A stretch of DNA of 64,000 bases from CAWCGU01 sp963838095 (GTDB lineage Bacteria; Actinomycetota; Thermoleophilia; Solirubrobacterales; 70-9): positions 310,001-374,000 of the forward strand of contig CAWIPO010000007.1 of NCBI GenBank assembly GCA_963838095.1. The letters run 5' to 3'. Under the pieces are notes generated by a model that ran no database searches, had not been told where the DNA came from, and saw nothing but the letters and a program-made list of their open reading frames with translations. The position numbers and the translations under genes were made by a program. Positions 26,572 through 34,800 of this stretch are shown piece by piece (the first letter of the stretch is position 1; each line of letters begins with the position of its first letter).

Positions 26572-27837
26572 ATGGAGTGGTCGCTGACGATCGTGGCGCT
26601 GGCGCTGATCGCAGTCGCCGCGGTCTCGAAGCGACTGTCGGGATCGCCGATCACGCCCGCGATCCTTTTCGTTTCCATCGGGCTACTGGTTGGCCCTGAG
26701 GTCCTCGACGGAATCGACATCTCGAGCTCCAGCTCGACGGTGAGAGCGCTGGCGGAGGCGACGCTGGCGCTCGTGCTCTTCTCCGACGCCTCGCGCATCG
26801 ACCTCCGGTCGCTGGGGCGCGAAGTCTTGGTCCCGGTGCGTCTGCTGGGAATCGGCCTGCCGCTGACGATCGCGCTCGGTGCGCTCGCGGCGGGCGCGAT
26901 CTTCGACGTGTTGACGATCTGGGAAGCGATCATCCTCGCGGTTGTCCTGGCTCCGACCGATGCCGCCCTCGGGCAGGCGGTGGTAACCGAGCCGCGCGTC
27001 CCGGGCCGGATCCGCGAGGGGCTGAACGTCGAGAGCGGCCTGAACGACGGGATCTGCGTGCCGCTGCTGTTCGCGGCTATCGCCGCCGCAGATGTGCAAT
27101 CGCACATCTCCGAGGGGCGGAGCGCGTCGGAGCTTCTTTTCGAGGAGATCGGTTTCGGGATGGTCGGAGGGGTGCTCGGAGGGCTCTTGATCGCGGCCGT
27201 CGTCGTATATGGCGGGCGCAGGGACATGATCGAGGGCAGCTGGCGCCAGGTGATCCCGGCCGCCGGCGCCACCCTCGCCTACGGCATCGCCGTGGCGCTT
27301 CACGGATCGGGCTTCATCGCGGCATTTGTCGGTGGCATCGTCTTCCGCGCTGCGATCAAGCGCGACCCCGAGGACATGAACCGACTCACCGAAGAGGTCG
27401 GAGGCGTGCTCAGCGGGGTCACCTTCATCCTCTTCGGGGCGATCCTGCTCGGTCCGGCGCTGGGGGATCTGAGCTGGCAGCTCGCCCTCTACGCGATCCT
27501 CAGCCTGACGGTCGTGCGAATCGTGCCTGTCGCGATCGCGATGGTGGGCTCACACGCTCGGCTGCCGACAATTGGCTTTCTCGGTTGGTTCGGGCCCCGG
27601 GGCCTAGCGTCGATCGTCTTCGCGGTGATCTTGATCGAGGAATCGCAGCTTCCCCACGAGCGCCTGCTCGTGCTCGCGATCTACCTCACCGTCGGGCTCT
27701 CGGTCCTCGCCCACGGGCTCACCGCCGCTCCGCTGGCCGATCGCTACGCGACCTGGTTCGAGCGCCACCCCCAGGACAAGGCACCACCCATGGAGAGCGC
27801 TTCGAACGAGGTGACCCGCGCCCGTGCAGGGCTTTAG
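26572..27837 (+). CDS. Cation:proton antiporter (CPA1/NhaP-like)
   Basis: A 421-residue, roughly 12-helix Na+(K+)/H+ antiporter. Key segments are LAEATLALVLFSDASRIDL, VLAPTDAALGQAVVTEPRVP and GRIREGLNVESGLNDGICVP (ion-binding ND/E residues), and WFGPRGLASIVFAVILIEES in the C-terminal half. No regulatory RCK domain is present. It probably exports Na+ in exchange for H+. It starts 77 nt after the DUF1269 gene, so co-transcription is possible. Confidence 0.9.
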   Translation: MEWSLTIVALALIAVAAVSKRLSGSPITPAILFVSIGLLVGPEVLDGIDISSSSSTVRALAEATLALVLFSDASRIDLRSLGREVLVPVRLLGIGLPLTIALGALAAGAIFDVLTIWEAIILAVVLAPTDAALGQAVVTEPRVPGRIREGLNVESGLNDGICVPLLFAAIAAADVQSHISEGRSASELLFEEIGFGMVGGVLGGLLIAAVVVYGGRRDMIEGSWRQVIPAAGATLAYGIAVALHGSGFIAAFVGGIVFRAAIKRDPEDMNRLTEEVGGVLSGVTFILFGAILLGPALGDLSWQLALYAILSLTVVRIVPVAIAMVGSHARLPTIGFLGWFGPRGLASIVFAVILIEESQLPHERLLVLAIYLTVGLSVLAHGLTAAPLADRYATWFERHPQDKAPPMESASNEVTRARAGL

Positions 27838-27922
27838 TCCGTCGTCAGCGAGACGAAGGCTGGAGTCAAGTGCTGGACCCTCTCGCCGGCGAGGCGCCCG
27901 CACCGAATTCTTGAGAGGATGG

Positions 27923-27994
27923 ATGCCGTTCCGGGCCACCGAGACCGATGAGCGGGAGCTCGAGATCGAGATCGAGATCGAGCTGAAGTGGTGA
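27923..27994 (+). pseudogene. Fragment of an amphi-Trp domain gene
   Basis: A 23-codon frame ends in TDERELEIEIEIELKW before TGA 27992-27994. The intact amphi-Trp gene at 31881-32099 ends ETDERELEIELKW, so the 3' ends are nearly identical. The rest of the gene is missing here; the bases upstream show no more similarity in any frame. It looks like the relic of a duplicated copy, or a very short ORF. Confidence 0.45.
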
Positions 27995-28047
27995 CGAGTC
28001 GACGTTGATCGGTCAAGCGGTTGGATGAGCAAAAGGAGAGGATGACG

Positions 28048-28335
28048 ATGCCCAACAGACGCCAGCGCAGACGACGCGCAGCCGTAGTCGGCGGGGCCGC
28101 GATCGCGGCCAAGAAGCGGAGGGACGAACGCAACGCGCAGCAGCAACCAGCGCCGCCGCAGGCCCAACCCGCGCCGCCGCAGACCCAACCCGCCGCCCCC
28201 GCCCAGCCGGCCGAGGCCGGCGGGCTCAGCCCCGAAGCGATCGCGAAGCTCCAGCAGCTCGGCGAGCTTCACGAACAGAGCGTTCTCACTGACGAGGAGT
28301 TCGAGCGCGAGAAGGCGAGGGTGCTGGGCACCTGA
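28048..28335 (+). CDS. Small basic SHOCT domain protein
   Basis: A 95-residue protein. A basic N-terminus (RRQRRRRAAVVGGAAIAAKK) is followed by a Pro/Gln/Ala linker (APPQAQPAPPQTQ) and a C-terminal SHOCT domain (LQQLGELHEQSVLTDEEFER). No membrane helix is evident beyond a weak one. AAGGAG at 28033-28038 is 9 nt before ATG 28048 and 3 nt before the alternative ATG 28042. A similar protein is encoded at 58404-58706. Confidence 0.82.
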   Translation: MPNRRQRRRRAAVVGGAAIAAKKRRDERNAQQQPAPPQAQPAPPQTQPAAPAQPAEAGGLSPEAIAKLQQLGELHEQSVLTDEEFEREKARVLGT

Positions 28336-28369
28336 GTGCTCGCCTTCTCCCATAACGATCTCGTTCCCC

Positions 28370-28393
28370 GGGCCTGACCGCGCAGTCAGGCCC
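28370..28393. terminator. Perfect 9-bp stem-loop terminator
   Basis: GGGCCTGAC (28370-28378), loop of 6, GTCAGGCCC (28385-28393). It lies 34 bp after the SHOCT stop and about 20 bp before the next gene. There is no T-tract. Confidence 0.7.
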
Positions 28394-28412
28394 CCGACCC
28401 TAGGAGCACCCG

Positions 28413-28730
28413 ATGTCCGAACAGTCCGAAACCCCGATCCTCGATCTGCTCGCGCGGATGACGGCCGATTCCATCGAGGCATCGAGCCTCGACGACCGCA
28501 CGATGATGCTGGTGCGGATTGCCGCGCTAGTCGCTGTCGACGCCCCTCCCGCGTCGTACCTGCTGAACCTCGGCGCAGCCGGCGATGTCGGGGTCGATGA
28601 GGAGCAGGTTCGCGGGGTCCTCGCCGCCGTCGCCCCGGTGGTGGGCACGGCCCGCGTCGCCGCGGCGGCCGGGAACATCGCGCGAGCGCTCGGGTTCGCG
28701 CTCGAGGCCGAGCTCGAGGCCCCGGGTTAG
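28413..28730 (+). CDS. Carboxymuconolactone decarboxylase (AhpD-like) family protein, no cysteines
   Basis: A 105-residue protein with the same core as 6184-6540: LDDRTMMLVRIAALVAVDAP, PASYLLNLGAAGDVGVDEEQ and VRGVLAAVAPVVGTARVAAA. It has no cysteine, so thiol peroxidase-type redox chemistry is excluded. AGGAG is 6 nt before ATG 28413. The two proteins are paralogues, but their neighbours differ. Confidence 0.82.
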   Translation: MSEQSETPILDLLARMTADSIEASSLDDRTMMLVRIAALVAVDAPPASYLLNLGAAGDVGVDEEQVRGVLAAVAPVVGTARVAAAAGNIARALGFALEAELEAPG

Positions 28731-28769
28731 CGGCGCGAGGGCGGCCGCCGGGGCGCGAGCGCGGAGCGA

Positions 28770-30389
28770 TTAGCGATCAGGCCGAGTCCGCGGCGAGAGC
28801 GTCGGGTCCAGCGCGCGAATCCACCAGACGCTCGGCGGGGATCCGGCGCGTGCCCAAAAAGAGGCGACGACTATGAACCCGGCGAACAGGAAAGCGGTCT
28901 TCAGGGCGTTGAGCTGGGCGTCCTCGTAGCCCTCGACCAGGGCATCGACCTCCTCGGGCTCGGCGCCGGCGTCGGTTGCCGCCGTCCGGACCTCGTCCGC
29001 GGAAATGAAGCTGACCCCGCCGGCGATCGCCGTCTCGACCTGCTGCTGGGCCTCGGCTGACACCCGCGGATCGGAGGCGATGTTGCTCGTAAAGGCGGTG
29101 ATCAGGCCGGTGATGACGACGGCGCCCAGCAGCGCCGTGCCGAGCGACGAGCCAAGCTGCTGCGCGGTGTTCTGTAGGCCGCCCGCCTCGCTTCGATCGC
29201 TGTCCGTCACCGACGATTGGGCGACGTTTCCGAGCTGAGAGATGATCAGGCCCATGCCGATTCCCAGCACGCCCATGGCGAGGAGAAAGCTGGCGTCGTC
29301 GAGGTCGGGCTCGATCACGCCGAGAAGCAACAGCGTCGAAAGAAACGTGACAACAGCCCGGCGCGCACGAGCGGGCGGGGCGCGAAGCGCGACGAAAGCG
29401 CTGAGCCGCCGAGCGCGGCAATGAAGAGCCCGACCGAAGCGGGGAGCATTCGAACGCCGGTCTCGAGCGCGTCGAGCCCCTGGACGACTTGGAGGTAGAG
29501 GGGCACGGTGAAGAAGATCCCCATCAGGATCAAGTTCTGAGCCAGCAGCATCGAAAGGGCGCCGCGGAACCTGCCGATCTCCGAACAAGCGGAAGTGGAC
29601 CAGCGGATCGGATCCCTGCTTCTCGCGATGGCGCTCCCAGGCCCGAAACCCCGCGAGGATGAGCAGGCCGGCCGCGATGACGAAGGGCGTCAGCGAGAAG
29701 CCGAACGGCTCGACCGGCGAGTTCAGCGGCCGCAGCCAGCCCCAGTTGCTCGCCTGCAGGACGCCGATGACCACCGTCGCCATCCCGAGAGCGGCGAGGA
29801 CCGAGCCGACCCAGTCCAGCCGGGGCGGACTCCCTTCTCTCTCGGGCTCGCGCAGGTACCTGGTCCCGAAGAGGATCAGCATCGCGACCACCACCTCACC
29901 GACGAAGACGACGCGCCATGTGAGCTCGGTGGTCGCCCACCCGCCGAGAATCGGCCCAACCGCGATCCCGGCTCCGGCGACGCCCCCGAGCACTCCGTAC
30001 GCGATCGCCCTCTGAGATCCGGCGTAATTGCCCGCCACGAGGGCGACGAGCGCCGGCAGCACCATCGCCGCCCCGATCCCCTCGAGGACCGACCAGCCCA
30101 GCATCAGCGTCGGGACACTCCACGAGGCCGCGGTGAGTGCCGATCCCGATGCGTAGATCACGAGGCCGATCGCGAAGACTCTTCGGCGGCCCCAGATGTC
30201 GCCGAGCTTGGCGCCCGTGACCATCAGCGCTGCCATCACGAGCGCATACAGCGCGATCACCGTCTGAATCGTTGTCACCGTCGTGTCGAAGTCCGCGACC
30301 AGTTGCGAGATCGCGACGTTCATCACCGCCTGGTCGAGGACCATCAGGAACTGGGCGGCCGCGAGGACGACGAGGATCGGCCACTTCAT
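28770..30389 (-). CDS. MFS transporter, DHA2 (14-TM) family; two compensating frameshifts
   Basis: 539 codons. The N-terminal half has the DHA2 pattern: FLMVLDQAVMNVAISQLVAD and GAKLGDIWGRRRVFAIGLVI, then GWATTELTWRVVFVGEVVVA. The C-terminal half is normal (GIGMGLIISQLGNVAQSSVT, AGGLQNTAQQLGSSLGTALL). Between about 29582 and 29350 the literal translation loses hydrophobicity. The expected helices (MLLAQNLILMGIFFTVPLYL, MLPASVGLFIAALGG) are found in another frame at 29315-29551. One extra base at about 29581 and one missing base at about 29350 explain this. Probable drug/small-molecule exporter if intact. ATG 30389 has AGGGA before it. Confidence 0.75.
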   Translation of the reverse strand: MKWPILVVLAAAQFLMVLDQAVMNVAISQLVADFDTTVTTIQTVIALYALVMAALMVTGAKLGDIWGRRRVFAIGLVIYASGSALTAASWSVPTLMLGWSVLEGIGAAMVLPALVALVAGNYAGSQRAIAYGVLGGVAGAGIAVGPILGGWATTELTWRVVFVGEVVVAMLILFGTRYLREPEREGSPPRLDWVGSVLAALGMATVVIGVLQASNWGWLRPLNSPVEPFGFSLTPFVIAAGLLILAGFRAWERHREKQGSDPLVHFRLFGDRQVPRRPFDAAGSELDPDGDLLHRAPLPPSRPGARRARDRRSNAPRFGRALHCRARRLSAFVALRAPPARARRAVVTFLSTLLLLGVIEPDLDDASFLLAMGVLGIGMGLIISQLGNVAQSSVTDSDRSEAGGLQNTAQQLGSSLGTALLGAVVITGLITAFTSNIASDPRVSAEAQQQVETAIAGGVSFISADEVRTAATDAGAEPEEVDALVEGYEDAQLNALKTAFLFAGFIVVASFWARAGSPPSVWWIRALDPTLSPRTRPDR

Positions 30390-30449
30390 CCGCAATCCCT
30401 GACGATGACCGACTGTGGGTGGTTCACCTACACGTGGCTCGCACTCGAT

Positions 30450-31881
30450 TTAGCCCTCTAGTTCGACCCTGATGCGGCCGTCGGCAACCGCCCGCTTCAA
30501 GGCCTGCGAAGTCGTCCTCGTTCTGGTCGGCGTAGGCGCTGGCGAAGTCCGCGATCGCCTCGTCGAAGCGGCTGCTGCCGCCGAGATAGCCGGCGATCGC
30601 GATCCGGTCGCCCGAGCGGGCGTGGGCGCGGGCGAGGATGCCACCGCACACGTGTGCGTACATGGCCATCGTCCTCGGCGACATCAACTCGATGATCGCC
30701 GAGCCCTTCTGGTCCCAGAGCTGGCGAACGTAGAAGTCACGCTTCTTCGAGTCCGGTCCAGTCGCGCTCAGCCAGCCGAGGAAGACGTCGCTCGCCGCTT
30801 GAGTCAGCCGCTGGCCCTCGACCACGCGCTCGCCCTGGTGGTCGAACTCGGTCGGCGCCGTGTAGGGCTCGAGCACCGACGGCTGCGCCTCCTTTACCTG
30901 CAGGAACAGCGGGTCGTCCTCGTCGCGGCCGATCAGCAGCGCGACCCAGGCCCGGGTCCCGACGCTGCCGACGCCGACGACCTTGCGAGCCGTGTGAACG
31001 TGCCGATAGCCGTCGAGCAGGTGGCGACGGTCGGGGAGGAGGGTCTCGCGGTAGTCCTCGAGGACCGCGCGGATCCGAGCTGTCGGCGGTCTCGAGCTGC
31101 TTGCCCGAGAACATCTGCTCCAGCGGGACGAGCACCGGGGGATCGCTTCGGATCCGCAGCTCGCCGTCGACCCGTTCGGTGAGCTTCGACAACGCCCGCA
31201 TCCGGTCCTTGCGCTGAGTCTTGGCGACGTTGCGCTCGAACCTGCGTCGCTCCTCCTTGCTGACCGCAGGCGCAAAGGCTTCGCGGATCTGATCCACGTC
31301 CACGCGCCGGTACCAGACCTCGAGATTGCTGAGCTCGGCGAGGCGGCGCATGTTCTCGCGATAGGCCCGCGCTCGCGGCGAGCACGACCTCGCCGTCGCA
31401 GCGTATCGGCGAACCCGCGGTCCCGGCCCCCGATCTCGAAACTGGCCGCGAGCCGCTTGACGTCCCACTCCCACGGGCCGGGGAGGGTCTCGTCGAAGTC
31501 GTTGATGTCGACGACCAGGCTGCGGTCCGGCGCCGCGTAGGCGCCGAAGTTCGAGAGGTGAGCGTCCCCACACGCCTGAACCCAAAGCCCGGAGCTCGGC
31601 GTCGCCGCCAGGTCGGCGGCCATGATCGCCGCGGCGCCGCGGTAGAAGGTGAACGCGGAGACGAGCATACGGCCGTAACGCAGGGGGACGAGCTCGGCGA
31701 CGCGATCCGCCGCCTGGCGCTCGAGTACGTCCACCGGGTCGGGTCGGTCGGTCGCCGGCCTCCATTCCCCGTGACTGGAGCGCGGTGCGCGTTCGCGCGC
31801 CGCCTTGCCCGCCGCTGCACGCTCGATCGGGGTCAGGTCCTCGCCCTGCCCGGCGGCCTCGGGCGCTGTCGCGGTAGCCAT
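30450..31881 (-). CDS. DUF2252 family protein, with frameshifts
   Basis: Starts at ATG 31881, overlapping the amphi-Trp stop (TGATG). The kinase-like motif CGDAHLSNFGAYAAPDR and VVDINDFDETLPGPWEWDVK are clear. The frame is broken near 31375-31400, where the next part (YRENMRRLAELSNLEVWYRR) is in another frame, and restored near 31085 (IRAVLEDYRETL). It breaks again near 30500, where the natural end QALKRAVADGRIRVELEG and stop TAA 30450-30452 are out of frame. DUF2252 proteins resemble aminoglycoside-phosphotransferase-like kinases but lack proven activity. All indels are in GC-rich runs, and the order of the conserved blocks is intact. Confidence 0.75.
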
Positions 31882-32099
31882 CACCACTTCAGCTCGATCT
31901 CGAGCTCGCGCTCGTCGGTCTCCACCTCGAGCTCCACCTTGAGCTCGACCTCGTCCGGGACGTGGACGGTCATTGACATCCCGCCCTGCTCGAACTTGAC
32001 GTCGTTGCCCTTGGCGAGCATGGTCGCCAGCTTCCGCAGCCGGCTTGCGACCTCCGCGCGGCTTACCTTTTCCTTCTGCTCGATCTCGACGATGTCCAT
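31881..32099 (-). CDS. amphi-Trp domain protein
   Basis: A 72-residue protein, MDIVEIEQKEKVSRAEVASR at the N-terminus and ERELEIELKW at the end, with alternating polar/hydrophobic beta segments and a final Trp: the amphi-Trp (PF20068-like) fold of unknown function. Start and stop overlap the flanking genes by one base each (TGATG twice), so DAGK, amphi-Trp and DUF2252 form a tightly coupled operon. Confidence 0.85.
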   Translation of the reverse strand: MDIVEIEQKEKVSRAEVASRLRKLATMLAKGNDVKFEQGGMSMTVHVPDEVELKVELEVETDERELEIELKW

Positions 32100-33405
32100 C
32101 AGATCTCCTTCGTTCGTGGTTCGGTTGACGACTGATCGCGGCCTGCCACGATCCGAGCGAGCGAGCGGACGCTGTCGACGGTGCCGTCGGGGAGCAACGC
32201 CGACGGCGAGGCGCCCGGATGCTGCGGGGCGATTCGCACCCGCAGGACCCTGGTGCGGATGCTGAATCGCAGGGGTGGCGCGAGCTGCACGGCCTCACCG
32301 TCGATTCCGGCGGGAACCGCGTCGTCGGCGCCGACCTCGAAGGTCGGCGCAGTCCATTGGCGCACTTGACGTTGCGGCGACCCCGCGTCCTCCCCACGGC
32401 CGGTCGGGGCTCCGGCGACCACGACCCCGAGCAGGCCGTCGTCGATCGCGGGGCGGGTTCCGGAGCCGACCATCCTCCCAAGCCGGTATTGATTGTTCGA
32501 GACCATGATCACGGCGCCTCCGTGGTGCTCGTCTCCGCCAGGCCCGGTCCAGTGCAGGTCGAGCCCCTGCCCGGACGGGCCCGAGAGCGTCAGGCATCGT
32601 GTCGAACAAGCGTGCGGAGCTTCGCGTTCCGGTAGCCGGAACGTTGAACCGCCTCGGCGTAAACGCCGAGCGAGACGTTGTTGACGAATACGCGCCCGTT
32701 GACCTCGGCGAGATCGACCCGGCGCTCGCCACCGTCCACGAACGCGTCGAGCGCCCCGGCGACGTCGTTGCGATCAACCCCGAGATCGAGGGCGAAGTGG
32801 TTTCGGGTTCCAGCCGGTATGCAGGCGTAGGGAAGGTCGAGCTCGGCAGCGATCGCGGCGACGATCGCCTGCGAGCCATCGCCACCGGCCATTGCGAGCG
32901 CGTCGGCGCCGCGAGCGACCGCATCCCGGGCGATCTTCTCGAGGTCCTGGCCGGGACCGAGCTCGATCGCCTCGATGCCGCGCGCCTTCGCCTCGTCGGC
33001 GAGCTTGAACTTCTCGGCCTTGCCGCCGCCAGACTTCGGATTGAAGATCAGGACGGGGTGCTGGGGCGCGGCCGCGTGCGCAAGCTGTGCGCGCTCGCTC
33101 AATGCCAGTCGGGCGAGGGCGCAGGCGACCACGAAGCCGCCGACGACCAGGGAGGCTTCGAGAAGACGTTCGTTCAGGAGCACCAGGATCGCGGCGGCGA
33201 ACGCGACCACCGCCACCGATAGGCCGGCGATTCGGGCCGCGCCGCGCCGGATGGCGCCGTACCAGCCGACGAGAACCGCCAGCCAGACCAGGCCGAACGC
33301 GATCAGGCCTCGCGGGAAGTCATCGATCGCGACGATCACTCCGAGCACGATGGCGGCGACGCCGATGATCAGGGCGCCAATCGCTGCGAGTCGCCGTTCG
33401 CTCAT
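32099..33405 (-). pseudogene. Diacylglycerol kinase family protein, frameshifted near the 3' third
   Basis: ATG 33405. Four N-terminal hydrophobic segments are followed by a DAGK catalytic domain: VLIFNPKSGGGKAEKFKL, ALAMAGGDGSQAIVAAIAAE, PYACIPAGTRNHFALDLG and VNNVSLGVYAEAVQ. The frame is lost after RNAKLRTLV at about 32600. The next block (DTMPDALG) is in a second frame, and the end (LDLHWTGPGGDEHHGG, IMVSNNQYRLGRMVGSG, VPAGIDGEAVQL) is in a third, finishing at TGA 32099-32101. That stop overlaps the amphi-Trp start, which favours the end being genuine and the indels being recent or sequence errors. If functional it would phosphorylate diacylglycerol or a related lipid. Confidence 0.75.
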
Positions 33406-33410
33406 AGGAT
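33405..33410 (+). promoter_or_regulatory. Putative -10 element (TAGGAT) for leaderless PAP2 gene
   Basis: TAGGAT is 9 nt before GTG 33420 and overlaps the start codon of the divergent DAGK gene. There is no RBS for the PAP2 gene. Confidence 0.4.
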
Positions 33411-33419
33411 CACCACTCC

Positions 33420-34001
33420 GTGCACGCCACCGTCACCGAGCCCAAGCCTACGCCAGGATCGTCTTCGTGGCTTCGCGACGCTGAGCGCCTCGACGTCGCC
33501 GTCTATGCCGCGATCGCCGCAACGCCGACGCCCGCGCTCGACGGGGCGATGGCCCGCCTCACCCGCGCCGCCGACTATTCGCGCCTGTCGATCTCGGCGG
33601 CGGCGGTAATCGCCACCGTCGGCGGCCGAAGAGGCCGGCGCGCGGCGGTGAATGGGCTGGCTTCGATCGGGGTCACGGCGACGGTCGTGAACCTCGCGCT
33701 GAAGCCGCTCGGGGGCCGCCGGCGCCCGGAGCGCGTCGCCGAGCAGGTCCCGGTTGCGCGACAGGCGCGGATGCCGGTGTCGACCTCGTTCCCCTCCGGC
33801 CACTCCGCCGCCGCCTTCGCCTTCGCGACCGGTGTCGGTTATGTCCTCCCGGTGGTTTCGATCCCGCTGCAGGGTCTTGCCGCGCTGGTCGCCTACTCGC
33901 GCGTGCATACCGGAGTGCACTACCCCGGCGATGTCCTCAGTGGCGCTCTCACGGGGACCGTCATCGCCCGATTGACGACACATACGCTCGACCGCCGCTG
34001 A
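33420..34001 (+). CDS. PAP2 superfamily phosphatase
   Basis: A 193-residue membrane lipid phosphatase. The three acid-phosphatase motifs are complete: KPLGGRRRP (K-x6-RP), PSGHSAAAFAF (PSGH) and SRVHTGVHYPGDV (SR-x5-H-x3-D). Hydrophobic segments lie between them. It would dephosphorylate phosphatidic acid, undecaprenyl pyrophosphate or a related lipid, with the active site outside. It faces the lipid kinase-like DAGK gene 14 bp away, suggesting opposite steps on lipid phosphates. GTG 33420 is chosen, leaderless. Confidence 0.92.
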   Translation: MHATVTEPKPTPGSSSWLRDAERLDVAVYAAIAATPTPALDGAMARLTRAADYSRLSISAAAVIATVGGRRGRRAAVNGLASIGVTATVVNLALKPLGGRRRPERVAEQVPVARQARMPVSTSFPSGHSAAAFAFATGVGYVLPVVSIPLQGLAALVAYSRVHTGVHYPGDVLSGALTGTVIARLTTHTLDRR

Positions 34002-34044
34002 ACGGACGCGCAAGAATGGCCGGAACGACAGCGGAGGTGATGCA

Positions 34045-34425
34045 GTGAGGAGAGCAGCAACCGCGACGGCACTGATCGTCGCGCTCGGGATCGGCACCGG
34101 GACGGCTTCGGCCGGCAGCGCCCAGTACCCGACCGTGTTCACGAAGTTCAAGTACAAGGGCGGGGAATTGTTCTCGGGGAAGATCGGCTCGACGAAGGGC
34201 GGCTGCATCGACGGGCGCAAGGTGATCCTGTACCGGAAGAAGAGCGGAGACGAGCAGAAGCTCGGGAAGGACAACACCGACGGGAACGGCAAGTTCAAGA
34301 TCGAGCTTTCGGGCGGCCCACCGAAGGACGGCAAGTACTACGCGCTCGTGAAGCAAAACAAGCTCGGCAACGGCTCGGTCTGCCTGGAGCGGCAGTCCGG
34401 CTACGTGAAGGTCGAGATCAGCTGA
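34045..34425 (+). CDS. Secreted protein of unknown function
   Basis: A 126-residue protein with a clear signal peptide: basic RRAATAT, a hydrophobic core and a type I cleavage site after ASA (about residue 22). The mature part is basic and beta-rich, with VFTKFKYKGGELFSGKIGST, GCIDGRKVILYRKKSG and TDGNGKFKIELSG, and resembles a carboxypeptidase-regulatory-like beta sandwich. Two Cys may form a disulphide. A strong RBS, GGAGGTGAT, precedes GTG 34045. Confidence 0.82.
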   Translation: MRRAATATALIVALGIGTGTASAGSAQYPTVFTKFKYKGGELFSGKIGSTKGGCIDGRKVILYRKKSGDEQKLGKDNTDGNGKFKIELSGGPPKDGKYYALVKQNKLGNGSVCLERQSGYVKVEIS

Positions 34426-34431
34426 GCTTAC

Positions 34432-34468
34432 TGGCGCTTTCTCTTCGGTATGCGGAGAAAAAGCGCCA
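34432..34468. terminator. Long stem-loop terminator
   Basis: TGGCGCTTT (34432-34440) pairs with AAAGCGCCA (34460-34468); CTC/GAG extend the stem with a two-base bulge. It follows the secreted-protein stop by 6 bp and precedes the convergent coiled-coil gene by 14 bp, so it can end both. Confidence 0.75.
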
Positions 34469-34482
34469 ATCTCGGCTTAGGC

Positions 34483-34731
34483 TCAGCCCCCGGCGAACAC
34501 AGCTGCGATCACCCCGACCAGCCCGGCCATCATCGCGCCACCGACGCGGATCAGGGTCACGCGGAGCGCCGCGATCTCGCCTCCCAGCTCGGACCTCAGC
34601 TCGGCTCCTTGCGTGCGAATCTCCTGGCGCAGCTCGCGAATGTCAGTATCCACACGCCCGAATCCAGCGTCGATTCTCGTTGCCAGATCGTCGAGCCGCT
34701 GGTCTGTCCACGTCGTTCGCTCCATCCCCAT
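34483..34731 (-). CDS. Small coiled-coil protein with C-terminal membrane anchor
   Basis: An 82-residue protein. A coiled coil (QRLDDLATRIDAGFGRVDTD, IRELRQEIRTQGAELRSELG) ends in one membrane helix (VGGAMMAGLVGVIAAVFAGG). Such tail-anchored coiled coils are common in Actinobacteria and have no assigned function. ATG 34731 (MGMERT) or ATG 34725 are the likely starts; an upstream open frame to 34785 has no support. Confidence 0.75.
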   Translation of the reverse strand: MGMERTTWTDQRLDDLATRIDAGFGRVDTDIRELRQEIRTQGAELRSELGGEIAALRVTLIRVGGAMMAGLVGVIAAVFAGG

Positions 34732-34800
34732 CAGAGTAGCCCTTCGGTCACGACGCGATGCGCACCGAATGCACCGAAAGAGCAACGGCTGTGAATCGAG

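Noticed and set aside
34721..34731. CATCCCCATC as a third copy of the 23-bp repeat
   Set aside because: Only 10 bp match, and they are the two start codons of the coiled-coil protein (MGM), so chance is sufficient.
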